Source of the DNA: Amoebophrya sp. A120
Taxonomy: Eukaryota; Sar; Dinophyceae; Syndiniales; Amoebophryaceae
NCBI GenBank assembly: GCA_905178155.1
Contig: CAJINV010000002.1
Coordinates: forward strand, 12,964,480-13,028,479
Direction: 5' to 3'
DNA: 64,000 bases
Each line of letters opens with the position of its first letter. The first letter of the stretch is position 1. A program made the position numbers and the translations under genes. A model generated the notes under the pieces. It saw only the letters and a list, made by a program, of their open reading frames with translations, was not told where the DNA came from and searched no databases. This document shows positions 35,701 through 44,407 of the stretch, one piece after another.

Positions 35701-38347
35701 GACTCTGGCGTCTACTTTGTCCATCCGAGCCGCGGCGCGGCTGGGCAGCCGCGCTAGCGTGCTCGACATGCTCTCCTTGGGTAGCAGCATGTCCGTACGA
35801 GCGGCATCTCGTCTGGGCAGCAGCCTGTCGGTGAACACCCTCCGTTGTACGCAGGTCGGCCAGTGCTCGGTGGTGCAGTACGTGCACTGCGGTTCGTCCC
35901 TGTCGACAAGAAGCATCATGCGGTTCGGCTCTCGAATGAGCCTGTTCGACACCATCGCGCTGGGCTCCGGATTGAGCATCCGCGCATCCACGAGGTAAGT
36001 GCGTGCTTTGAACTTTTAGTGAAAGAAAATGTAAAAGAGCATCGAATGAATCAGAGTGAACCATTCGCATCAGATTGACACCGAGTGGTAGTGTTCTTGT
36101 TGATGGCGCAACTAACTGGAGTTGAGTTTAATGTGATACTAGTATGCGCAACTACTTCTAAGATTCATTTTCTTCTATCACATGAACTACAGGTTGGGCT
36201 CCGCGCTCTCGGTCCACGGAACGGGTGTCGTGGGTGGCGTCAGCATCATCGACCGCGTTGCGTTCGGCTCCTGCCTGAGTCTGCGCGGCATTGCAAGAAT
36301 GGGCTCAAGAGGCTCGGTGATCAACTTCCTGTCCCTCGGCTCGAGCATGTCCGTCCGGTCGTACACGCGACTCGGAAGCTCGCTGTCCATCGGTGCGGCA
36401 CCTGCAGCTGTCGGAGGTAATATTCTTGTTGAAGCCCTCTACTATTTCGCACTGATGCGCATTTTTCTCCTCGTCGAACGACAATGATTTTTCTTCTCCT
36501 TTTTAGTTTGTACGACCCGATAACGCTGACAAAAAAATGACTCACAGGTAAACTCTCCTTGACTTCTGCCCTGCACGTTGGCTCGTCCTTGTCGTTGCGT
36601 GGCAGAGTCAGAATGGGCAGCAGATGCAGCATTCTCAGTCACGTCTCGTTGGGCAGCACCCTATCGGTATTTGATTTTTTCCTTTAGTTCTTTCGCAGTT
36701 GCATCAGCTCGATCACCTTCTGCTGTTGTGCCTGAAATTTATTTTTAGAGAAAACACGAATCGATGATCCACTTTGTTTTCGTGAAAAAACGCAAAATCT
36801 TTTTGTCGCAAATTCCATAACAGCTCCGGACGTTTGGACGAGGACGGATCGGTGATGCGATGTCGATCCTGGACTTCGCAAGCATCGGCAGTGCGCTCTC
36901 CATTCGCAGCTTCTTGCGACTCGGCAGCGCCTTGTCTGTGAAAGGCACCATGCGCACGGACAGCACCTCAGGCACCGCTCGGGTCGTCAGCATCGACGGC
37001 AACGAGATCAAGGCTAATACCGCACTGATGACGGCCAACAACGGTTTAACGGGCACCTCCGGGTTCTCGACGGTTGCAACAGGCGACGAACCATCACTGC
37101 TCTTCAGCCTAACGAGCAACACCGCAATGAGTATAGAGAATTTGATTCATGATTTTCTTTTTGACGTACTGCTGAATATGTCGTCTTTGTCTTTCACCAC
37201 CGAAACTTGAGAAATACGACCAGCTTCTGTTCACAAAAACCATGAACCCATGTTCACAAAAACCATGAACCTCTTCAGGTATGGAATACGATATCGGCAA
37301 CACAAATGCGGTCTTTGGTCACTTGACTGGAACGTGGACCTTCGATAGCGGAAGTATCACCATGTCAGACCGACGCGTGAAGACCGACATTGCACCGCTA
37401 ATGCGCGAACTGATGCAATTGTCACAACAGGTACAAACTCGAAATAGCTGCTTTTTCTTTCACGACTCAAATCGACTGGCGCACTTCGTTTTCGCTTCTT
37501 TCCTACTTACGTTGATGTCATAGGATTGGTGTAGTTGCATTTGCAAATCCAAATGCTGAAGATAGACAATGGATTAGCGAACTATGTTTGAGTGATCTTT
37601 ACGTATCTATCCATACAAAAACGCAAAACACAGTCTCACGCCTCCGGAGCCAGTGACGTTGAGCAGTACAAGAGCGTGAACGCCACCAGCGGCGACCTCG
37701 CCACACTGAACGTGATTAACCAGCTGAGGCCGGTTAGCTACCACTACAAGGCGGCCATGGAGAGTAAGTACAGCCGATTCGGTTTTGTCGCCCAGGAGGT
37801 GCAGGAGGTGCTCCCCGCGCTGGTGGGCACGACGCCCTCGGGCTACAAGGTCCTGAACCTGAAGGACCTGATCTCGGTGCTCACCCTGGGTCTGCAGTCC
37901 CTGGACCGCGTTACGGCGGAAATGGAGGTCGCAATCGACGAGCTCAACGCCAAGGTCGACTACCACGAGGAGGTTTTGACCACCAGAATTTCCGCGGCCG
38001 AAGAAGAACTCTTTGGCGAACTCATTCACCGGCTGCTCCAAGAGGAACAGGTACAATGTTGATATATGCTCTGCTTCTACTAGAAAAGTGAACTATGCCC
38101 GCGAGAGTTGTACGGAAAAATGACAGAATCCGGCCCTTGTTTTTGCTAACCTGTCTTGCATAATACCGATTCAGTTTCTTTGCCAGAAAATGCAATCATC
38201 CCGAAACACACCACGCCACAGATTGAAATCCTGCCGGACCCTGCGATTCGCAAGATCTTGGGTAACGAAACGGCGGAGTGGTATTTCAATGCCTCGGCGA
38301 CGGATTTACGAAATCCGGACCGGCCAACAGCAGCCCTGACTCCATAA
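1543..38347 (+). CDS. Giant beta-solenoid repeat protein with C-terminal peptidase_S74 chaperone domain (5' partial gene; about 11,227 codons in window)
   Basis: Joining 1543-5758, 6010-30246, 30572-32964, 33127-33206, 34001-34252, 34430-34742, 34911-35064, 35201-35448, 35601-35994, 36193-36416, 36548-36666, 36824-37130, 37279-37430, 37634-38057 and 38175-38347 gives one continuous frame. Apart from the C-terminal end, the protein is a 12-residue repeat alternating GS-x-x-S-V-L-D-F-x-x-L with GSSLSLR-x-F-x-R-L. After every four to six units comes a variant with an SV-x-G core and a 2-5 residue insertion. Each half-unit starts with an aliphatic residue and Gly/Ser, the rhythm of a beta-solenoid. 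Similar short LGSTLSV-x-G-type repeats precede S74 domains in phage fibre proteins (family knowledge). The C-terminus carries the S74 chaperone. No transmembrane segment is visible in the window part, and the N-terminus with any signal peptide lies upstream. A role as a trimeric extracellular or extrusome fibre, or as an adhesin, is inference. Confidence 0.85.
5763..6008. mobile_element. Introner-type element acting as a non-canonical intron (intron 1 in window)
   Basis: The 246-bp element has inverted ends. The left reads TATCCAATGCAAATATGTCT from 5763; the right, about 5982-6008, is its near reverse complement (core CAGACCCAGACA, then TTTTGCATTTCATA). It is flanked by the direct repeat GCGGA (5758-5762 and 6009-6013). 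Removing the element plus one copy restores RCG-SSMSV in frame. None of the possible borders is GT-AG. The interior is AT-rich with repeated AAAATATTTT motifs (about 5866-5945) and shares little with the second element beyond the ends. Introners with TIRs and short duplications are known from Amoebophrya and other dinoflagellates; assignment to that class is inference from structure. Confidence 0.8.
6010..30246 (+). CDS. Giant repeat gene, 24.2-kb uninterrupted exon (about 8,079 codons)
   Basis: One open frame of 24,237 nt made wholly of the 12-residue repeat, from SSMSVANTQMIG to SVSIASSVIF. I count on the order of 650 units. The repeat is tight in protein (GSSLSLR, GSALSVLDF, GSRASVLD) but varied in DNA: Ser appears as TCN and AGY, and Gly, Leu and Arg codons are freely mixed, so neighbouring units are not recent copies. 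Cysteines recur at fixed positions (GSCLS, LDCLNL, RCGS), which could allow disulphides or buried ladders. Longer variant loops include S-C-Y-K-L and S-L-S-K-L types. The exon ends at an introner-type intron. Confidence 0.9.
30247..30566. mobile_element. Introner-type element acting as a non-canonical intron (intron 2 in window)
   Basis: The 320-bp element has inverted ends of about 28 bp, left 30247-30274 (core GTGTCTGGGTCTGG) and right 30539-30566. It is flanked by the direct repeat ATCTT (30242-30246 and 30567-30571). Excision of the element and one repeat joins GTC-ATC-TT to C-AAC-GGC and keeps the solenoid frame. No placement within the duplication gives GT, GC or AG borders. The interior also has an 18-bp perfect inverted repeat (30354-30371 with 30401-30418), so the RNA could fold and bring both splice borders together. 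Confidence 0.85.
30572..32964 (+). CDS. Giant repeat gene, exon after intron 2 (about 797 codons)
   Basis: The frame resumes as NGASYPLSVVQQIDLGSTLSVR and stays in the 12-residue repeat to LNSGLSVAGRF. It ends in a canonical donor, TTCG|GTATTT, in phase 1. The next exon begins after ...CAACAG with AT-CTG, giving D-L-P-S-V-S-S-L-S-V. Two longer non-repeat loops interrupt it: one with SNPFIGLSHSKS and one with DLDLSGSQYTKIRKDS. These may be surface protrusions from the stalk. The few codons past 32964 before a stop are intron read-through. Confidence 0.85.
33127..37130 (+). CDS. Giant repeat gene, nine small 3' exons of the solenoid and neck
   Basis: The exons are 33127-33206, 34001-34252, 34430-34742, 34911-35064, 35201-35448, 35601-35994, 36193-36416, 36548-36666 and 36824-37130. 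Each intron between them has GT...AG borders, and the phases (0,0,1,2,1,2,1,0) join without breaking the repeat: SCS|VLDMARFGSS, RFG|SRASVLDMFQLGS, HIGS|SLSIRGAMR, RIG|SSVSLRAF, STR|LGSALSV, AVGG|KLSLTSALHVGS, STLS|LRTFGRGRIGD. The last exon leaves the repeat at VKGTMRTDSTSGTARVV and moves into a non-repeat neck (IDGNEIKANTALMTANNG). That kind of linker commonly precedes S74 domains in fibre proteins (family knowledge). Open frames past each donor are intron read-through. Confidence 0.8.
33207..34000 (+). other. 794-bp canonical intron containing a duplicated exon end and a minisatellite
   Basis: The donor AGG|GTATGA and acceptor ATACCAG|CTT join GFTR to LSSRASVLDYMHIGS in frame. It is about five times longer than its neighbours. 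The extra length is a minisatellite (33342-33768) plus a second copy of the exon end, the donor region and the first part of the intron (about 33766-33905 against 33184-33330). Confidence 0.8.
33342..33768. repeat. Intronic minisatellite, units about 28-34 bp (CCACCAGGACTT family)
   Basis: About 13 units begin with CCACCAGGAC or a close variant and continue as TTTTTTTGCTCCGTGGTG or TTCTCTTGCTGGTGGTGA. The variants are interspersed and groups of units repeat as larger blocks. Several frames on both strands stay open across it because of the unit composition. It is intronic and interrupted by the same repeats on all frames, so I do not read it as protein-coding. Confidence 0.85.
37228..37272. 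repeat. 23-bp tandem duplication near an intron acceptor
   Basis: TGTTCACAAAAACCATGAAC occurs at 37228 and again at 37251, exactly 23 bp apart. It lies in the intron 37131-37278, just upstream of the acceptor CTTCAG|GTATGG. Confidence 0.8.
37279..38057 (+). CDS. Peptidase_S74 (endosialidase-type intramolecular chaperone) domain, exons 37279-37430 and 37634-38057
   Basis: The exons read ...TWTFDSGSITM-SDRRVKTDI-APLMRELMQ, then LNVINQLRPVSYHY, then SRFGFVAQEVQEVLPALV, YKVLNLKDLISVLTLGLQSLD. This is the S74 order: S-D-x-R-x-K-x-D-I, an L-x-x-V-x-Y block, G-F-x-A-Q-E-V-x-E-V-L-P, and a helical tail. Ser (codon 37365-37367) and Lys (37380-37382) are five residues apart, the spacing of the catalytic dyad in phage endosialidases and in the metazoan factor MYRF. 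In those families the domain trimerises, folds the preceding stalk and cleaves itself off just before the Ser. After it, LDRVTAEMEVAIDELNAKVDYHEEVL looks like a coiled coil. The intron 37431-37633 is GT-AG, phase 0. Confidence 0.88.
38175..38347 (+). CDS. Giant repeat gene, probable last exon (C-terminal tail)
   Basis: This frame reads SLPENAIIPKHTTPQIEILPDPAIRKILGNETAEWYFNASATDLRNPDRPTAALTP and stops at TAA 38345-38347. It looks like protein, whereas the alternative frame is rich in Arg/Ser as expected of a shifted frame. The join is not settled. The attractive donor CAG|GTACAA at 38051 would force the poorer frame; using TGTTGA with the donor at 38058 keeps this one. An unseen tiny exon is another possibility. 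A-rich AATAAA-like strings follow at about 38365-38420 and could mark the 3' end. Confidence 0.5.
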
Positions 38348-40300
38348 TGGAGTAGAAAAGAAAAAAATAAAAGCAAAACCGACCTCCTGGCGAGGAGATA
38401 CGGTTGGAAAATGAAATAAAAGCAATCAACGCAAAGAAAAAACAATACGCAAAAACGAATTTAGGGCGTAAGAAACTAAGAAATAGAGCGCTTAATGTAA
38501 AAACAGTGTCACTATGCACAAACAATCAAGTTTTTAGCAGTGTCAGCAGAAAATATCAAATCAGTTTTCTATCGAATCAACCTATTTACAGCATTTACTT
38601 CTTCAACAACGGTATTTCTATTCACTTCAGCACTTCAGATTTTATGAGAACAAGAATACTACTCACTGTCACTTCTTCAATATTAAACCTAAAGCGATTA
38701 TAGCAAAGAGCAATGGTTTGGTTTGGTAGCTACAAAAAGATCTTTTCGGTTTACACTTATTCAACAAAAACTCTGTTTCGAAGGTCGAATTTCGGCCCAG
38801 AAATTAACGTTAGAGCGAAGAGGGTGAGGAATAAACTTCTATTCGACGCCGGGTCGCAAAACGGGTCTTCGCGAAGAAATATCTCCCATTTTTCTGTGCC
38901 GGGGTGGCGCTCGGAGTGTCAGGAATACTAGGGATTTGAAAGAAATCGCATTTGAAAGCAACAGAAGAAAACGTCGAACTTGCACGGGGTGGCGCTCATG
39001 TACAGTTAGACGTTTCTTCTAGGAAGAGGACTAGCAGTGACAGCTGATGTAGATTTTTTTCCTCGATGCCTTCTACTATCTATGCTCCCACTGAAATTAG
39101 CACAATGATATTCAACTACTACAAGAAAACCAGAAAAGACATGTTCACACTTTATGTCATTTTTACCTGAAAAAGCAAGCAGATTCTGATTTCGATCAGA
39201 CTCTGACTTCACAGCACACAGCAGATTAGACAAGTGTTACGAGCAGTGAGTACCAAACTCAACTCTTCTACTATTACAACTATTCGAGATACTAGGACAA
39301 GTATAAGCTACGATTGCTATGATTGCCAAAAAAAAAAAAGTTGTGTCACTACTATTACCTCGTCCTTAGCGCTAAAAGGACACCAATTTCTCCAAAGTGC
39401 ACGCGAAACAGTTCGAGTAATTTTCTTTTTCGATATAGTCAAAAATGTCAGCAGTAGTTGTAAACTCAAACTTTTACTTAATCTAGCACCAATAATTACT
39501 ATGCCCCTCATTGATGCTGTATGCGAGGCACCAAGATGAATTGGCGACCGTCGCGGGGCGGCAGCTCTATTTGATTTGATTCTGATAATATTCGCACCAA
39601 GGAAGATGTCCTCACTACTGACGCAGTAGATTCGATTCGATTGATATAGATTACAGCAATTTTCTGAGCATATTCTTTTGTTTACCTATATTCTTCTAGC
39701 ACAAAAAATTCGGAAGGATTCGTGGAGCACGCAGTTGTTCCAGAGACTTCTGATTTTCGGAAATACAAGATAAACATCGCTAATACGAAAACCAGTCAAG
39801 AAAAAGCTTGCGAAAGTGTTTCGATAAAATTTCGCAAGGAGTTGTATTCTGTCAACAAGCTCTATGACAAAGCACGAAAAAACAGTTTCACCCAAACAAC
39901 TTCATTCAAGAAATCTTTGTAATATTTATTAAGCTCGACCAAGAATCAAGCAAAAATAAAACCAGCACACGCCAGGACGCCCGAGGTTTCGCCAGGAAAC
40001 CGCTTTTTAGTAGACGCGATTGGTTGTTCATCTGTATGTGTTTCTTGTTCCTGAGCATTGGCTCCTGTTCTCGCCACTTTTTTTTCGTGTCGATTCCTGC
40101 AAGAGTTGTTTCAGTGTTTTGTTCTTTCCTTGTTTCCGTACCGATGTGTGCGCCACTGCAGTCGCCTGATCTTTTTCCCCGTGAAGCCTGATAGTTCCTT
40201 TGATGACTATGACTTGATTGTGGAGCAGGTTCATCTGAGTCGAGATCCACAAAGAACGGCTCTTTTTCTGTGATCATGGCACGTGATCTTACTAGATGGC
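38348..40300. other. AT-rich intergenic DNA, no supported gene
   Basis: GC content drops sharply from the giant gene. ORFs up to about 100 codons occur on both strands, but none has good composition, recognisable motifs or splice signals that extend it. I see no RNA gene. Confidence 0.6.
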
Positions 40301-40309
40301 GACTTCTAG

Positions 40310-40910
40310 TAGCCTCAAGGCGCGCCCGATCGCGCGTGTTAGTACGTTGGGGCGCCGCCAAGTTTGTCGCCGAAGAATGCTCCCGCGAAAAAATTTCAGA
40401 ACCGCCTCGGGTTCTTGGTTGCGGCTCTTCCTTGGCGGCTCCACCAAAACACGCCCGCCGCGTAGCGTCCGTGGCGAGGCGGCCAGCCCGTCCGGTGGGC
40501 CGGCAGGCTTCTCTGCTTGGGTCAGCCTGCTTCCTCGCGCGCGCGCTTGGGCGCACCGGCAAGCTGTTGAAGCGCCGCAAAAATTCAGACGCGGCGCGGG
40601 TTCTTGGTTGCGGCCCGCTGTGGCGCAACCAAGAGAGAAGCAAGCGGCCGGCCCGCCAGGCGAGCGCGCGCGCGCGGGTGCTTATGAGTTCGCCTGCTCG
40701 CGCGTGTTAGTATGTTGGGGCGCCGCCAGGTTTGTTTCCGAAGAGTGCTCCCGCGAAAAAATTTCAGAACCGCCCCGGGCTCTTGGTTGCGGCCCTTCCT
40801 TGGCGGCTCCACCAAAACACGCCCGCCGCGTAGCGTGGCGAGGCGGCCAGCCCGTCCGGTGGGCAGGCTTCTTTGCTTGGGTCGGCCTGCTTCCTCGCGC
40901 GCGCCCGTGT
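40310..40910. repeat. Diverged left-edge units of the 358-bp satellite
   Basis: A full-length diverged unit runs from about 40322 to 40677. A shortened unit follows at about 40678-40910, lacking the second half (it jumps from CTTCCTCGCGCGCGCCCGTG to GTGCTTATGAGTTC). Both carry the satellite landmarks GTTAGTA-GTTGGGGCGCCGCC and AAAAAATTTCAGAACCGCC but differ from the core units by scattered substitutions. Confidence 0.8.
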
Positions 40911-42886
40911 GCTTATGAGTTCGCCTGCTCGCGTGTGTTAGTACGTTGGGGCGCCGCCAACTTTGTTTCTGAAGAGTGCTCAGTCGAAAAAATTTCAGAA
41001 CCGCCTCGGGTTCTTGGTTGCGGCTCTTCCTTGGTGGCCCCACCAAAACACGCCCGCCGCGTAGCGTGGCGAGGCGGCCAGCCCGTCCGGTGGGCGGGCT
41101 TCTTTGTTTGGGCCAGCCTGCTTCCTCGCGCGCGCGCTTGGGCGCACCGGCAAGCTGTTGAAGCCCCGCAAAAATTCAGAAGCGGCTCGGGTTCTTGGTT
41201 GTGGCCCCCTGTGGCGCAACCAAGAGAGAAGGAAGCGGCCGGCCCGCCAGGCGGGCGCGTGCGCGGGTGCTTATGAGTTCGCCTGCTCGCGCGTGTTAGT
41301 ACGTTGGGGCGCCGCCAACTTTGTTTCTGAAGAGTGCTCAGTCGAAAAAATTTCAGAACCGCCTCGGGTTCTTGGTTGCGGCTCTTCCTTGGTGGCCCCA
41401 CCAAAACACGCCCGCCGCGTAGCGTGGCGAGGCGGCCAGCCCGTCCGGTGGGCGGGCTTCTTTGTTTGGGCCAGCCTGCTTCCTCGCGCGCGCGCTTGGG
41501 CGCACCGGCAAGCTGTTGAAGCCCCGCAAAAATTCAGAAGCGGCTCGGGTTCTTGGTTGTGGCCCCCTGTGGCGCAACCAAGAGAGAAGGAAGCGGCCGG
41601 CCCGCCAGGCGGGCGCGTGCGCGGGTGCTTATGAGTTCGCCTGCTCGCGCGTGTTAGTACGTTGGGGCGCCGCCAACTTTGTTTCTGAAGAGTGCTCAGT
41701 CGAAAAAATTTCAGAACCGCCTCGGGTTCTTGGTTGCGGCTCTTCCTTGGTGGCCCCACCAAAACACGCCCGCCGCGTAGCGTGGCGAGGCGGCCAGCCC
41801 GTCCGGTGGGCGGGCTTCTTTGTTTGGGCCAGCCTGCTTCCTCGCGCGCGCGCTTGGGCGCACCGGCAAGCTGTTGAAGCCCCGCAAAAATTCAGAAGCG
41901 GCTCGGGTTCTTGGTTGTGGCCCCCTGTGGCGCAACCAAGAGAGAAGGAAGCGGCCGGCCCGCCAGGCGGGCGCGTGCGCGGGTGCTTATGAGTTCGCCT
42001 GCTCGCGCGTGTTAGTACGTTGGGGCGCCGCCAACTTTGTTTCTGAAGAGTGCTCAGTCGAAAAAATTTCAGAACCGCCTCGGGTTCTTGGTTGCGGCTC
42101 TTCCTTGGTGGCCCCACCAAAACACGCCCGCCGCGTAGCGTGGCGAGGCGGCCAGCCCGTCCGGTGGGCGGGCTTCTTTGTTTGGGCCAGCCTGCTTCCT
42201 CGCGCGCGCGCTTGGGCGCACCGGCAAGCTGTTGAAGCCCCGCAAAAATTCAGAAGCGGCTCGGGTTCTTGGTTGTGGCCCCCTGTGGCGCAACCAAGAG
42301 AGAAGGAAGCGGCCGGCCCGCCAGGCGGGCGCGTGCGCGGGTGCTTATGAGTTCGCCTGCTCGCGCGTGTTAGTACGTTGGGGCGCCGCCAACTTTGTTT
42401 CTGAAGAGTGCTCAGTCGAAAAAATTTCAGAACCGCCTCGGGTTCTTGGTTGCGGCTCTTCCTTGGTGGCCCCACCAAAACACGCCCGCCGCGTAGCGTG
42501 GCGAGGCGGCCAGCCCGTCCGGTGGGCGGGCTTCTTTGTTTGGGCCAGCCTGCTTCCTCGCGCGCGCGCTTGGGCGCACCGGCAAGCTGTTGAAGCCCCG
42601 CAAAAATTCAGAAGCGGCTCGGGTTCTTGGTTGTGGCCCCCTGTGGCGCAACCAAGAGAGAAGGAAGCGGCCGGCCCGCCAGGCGGGCGCGTGCGCGGGT
42701 GCTTATGAGTTCGCCTGCTCGCGCGTGTTAGTACGTTGGGGCGCCGCCAACTTTGTTTCTGAAGAGTGCTCAGTCGAAAAAATTTCAGAACCGCCTCGGG
42801 TTCTTGGTTGCGGCTCTTCCTTGGTGGCCCCACCAAAACACGCCCGCCGCGTAGCGTGGCGAGGCGGCCAGCCCGTCCGGTGGGCG
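40911..42886. repeat. Satellite array core, 358-bp unit, about 5.5 tandem copies
   Basis: GCTTATGAGTTCGCCTGCTC recurs at 40911, 41269, 41627, 41985, 42343 and 42701, always 358 bp apart. The units look identical apart from one or two bases in the first, so the array expanded or was homogenised recently and its true length may be collapsed in the assembly. Each unit contains two related halves: AAAAAATTTCAGAACCGCCT...GGTTCTTGGTTGCGG, and about 180 bp later CAAAAATTCAGAAGCGGCTC...GGTTCTTGGTTGTGG. The 358-bp unit is therefore an old dimer. Predicted 163-, 176- and 74-codon ORFs repeat with the array and are not genes. Confidence 0.95.
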
Positions 42887-43426
42887 TCAGGCGGACAGGC
42901 CCGGGCGCCTTCCGGTTCTAATTATTAACTAAAACCCGGCTAATTTGAAAGCGCGCGCGGCCCCTTTGTGTCGGGTTGGCTGTGTGCCGAATCTCGGCGC
43001 GCGACGCATTGGGAGCATTCAGCGCGTCACTGTTTCGCGGGGAGCCTAGTACTTCGCGGCCTTGCCGATTTCGCGGTGGGCGCCTCTTTCGCTTTGTGGC
43101 ATTGGCCCGGGCAGTTCGTCCCCCTTTGGCCTGGATGGCATGTCTCGCCGCTTTCTTGGGTGTGTTCTGGCTTGCCATTCGGTCAGTGGCCATCCCGGCT
43201 TGGCGCCTGTCTTTGTTTGTTTTGGGTCGGGTGTGGCAGGCCGGCGGCTTCTCTCCGGCCGGGGACTTCGTGTTCGGGCACGCGTTTTTCTTCCTCTTCG
43301 TCTTGGGGCGGTTTCGGGCGTGGGCATTTCAAACAGGGCGGCGACCCTGTTTGACATGCCCGCCAAAAGCTCCGGGAACACCTCCCGGAAAATTCTAATC
43401 TGCAATTCTAATTTGAAAATGGGCTG

Positions 43427-43467
43427 AATTAGAAGCGCCAAAACTCTGAATTTTGGCGCTTCTAATT
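43427..43467. repeat. Perfect 17-bp hairpin inside the transposon
   Basis: Positions 43427-43443 (AATTAGAAGCGCCAAAA) are the exact reverse complement of 43451-43467, with a 7-nt loop. Confidence 0.9.
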
Positions 43468-43528
43468 GGTACCTAGTTTGCAGCTAATGTAGCAGCTAAT
43501 TGGCGCTAATTGGCAGGCTAATTTGCAG

Positions 43529-43609
43529 CGGCCGAAAAATCGTTACCGATTTCCCTGTGCAAAATTGCGTCGATTTTGCACAGGGAAATCGGGAACGATT
43601 TTTCGGCCG
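43529..43609. repeat. 37-bp near-perfect hairpin inside the transposon
   Basis: Positions 43529-43565 pair with 43573-43609 with one mismatch (GGTAACG against GGGAACG) and a 7-nt loop. Part of the arm reads TTTCCCTGTGCAAAAT. With the hairpin just upstream this makes two strong foldbacks within 180 bp in the middle of the element. Confidence 0.92.
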
Positions 43610-44307
43610 GGAATTTGGGGAGGCTCTGCAAATTAGATGCAAATTAAAGAGCATATTAGAAAGGGTTGCAAAAAAATTAGATTTCAGATTAGCCACCTGC
43701 TTTTCGGTGGGTCGGGGGGTGTTCCCGGACGCAAATTAGCCACGAAACCGGCGCGCGCCGGACGCAAGTTCGAAGACGATTCTAATTTGTGTCCTTTCAT
43801 TCTGGCCCGGCCGATGTTTGCCCGCCCAAGCCCTCTCTTCGAATTTGAATGCCCTTCGGCCGGGCCTTTGATTGGTTGGGCGCCGCGCGAATCGGCTTGC
43901 ATTGGCGCGATGAATTCCCTTGGTGGGTCTTTCTTCGTGTCCCGGCCGGGTTTTGGGTCGGGCAGGGTGAATGTGGCGTCTTCCCGTCCCGGGTTATTTT
44001 TTTTGCCTGATTTTGAGCCATGTTGATTCCATGACGCCCTTCAGCGGAACAACAATGGTCGGGGGGTTTGGTTCTTCGAAGAGGCACCACCCCCGGGTGA
44101 GGGTGTTTTGCCGGGGTGCTTTTTTCTGCGTCTGCGCCTTCTTTTGGTTATTAAATTAGCCAAATTTCAGAAGCCAATTAGAAAAAGAGGTCGCCCGGGC
44201 CTGTCCGCCTGATGGGCGGGCTTCTTTGTTTGGGCCAGCCTGCTTCCTCGCGCGCGCGCTTGGGCGCACCGGCAAGCTGTTGAAGCCCCGCAAAAATTCA
44301 GAAGCGG

Positions 44308-44407
44308 NNNNNNNNNNNNNNNNNNNNNNNNNNNNNNNNNNNNNNNNNNNNNNNNNNNNNNNNNNNNNNNNNNNNNNNNNNNNNNNNNNNNNNNNNNNNN
44401 NNNNNNN
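44308..44407. other. Assembly gap of exactly 100 N inside the satellite
   Basis: The run of 100 N is a conventional unknown-size gap. Sequence on both sides is satellite. Comparison with an intact unit shows 58 bp are needed to bridge it, so the true gap is probably 58 bp plus a whole number of 358-bp units. Confidence 0.95.

Larger units (their letters stand above)
42881..44218. mobile_element. Non-autonomous DNA transposon (1,326 bp, 21-bp TIRs, 6-bp TSD) inserted in a satellite unit
   Basis: The element is 42887-44212. Its ends are perfect 21-bp inverted repeats (42887-42907, beginning TCAGGCGGACAGG; 44192-44212, ending CCTGTCCGCCTGA). The similarity continues weakly inward to a shared CTAATT. 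The target GGTGGGCGGGC of the satellite is split with TGGGCG duplicated at 42881-42886 and 44213-44218. No transposase is recognisable: the overlapping ORFs at 42968-43427 are short and of poor composition. The AATTAG/CTAATT motif is scattered through the interior and two hairpins are present. The superfamily is unassigned. Confidence 0.92.

Noticed and set aside
40911-42886. CRISPR array
   Set aside because: The repeats are 358 bp, directly abutting, with no short spacers, in a eukaryotic nuclear context.
42968-43441. Transposase gene inside the 1,326-bp transposon
   Set aside because: The ORFs are under 145 codons, overlap each other in different frames and show no transposase motif, so I treat the element as non-autonomous.
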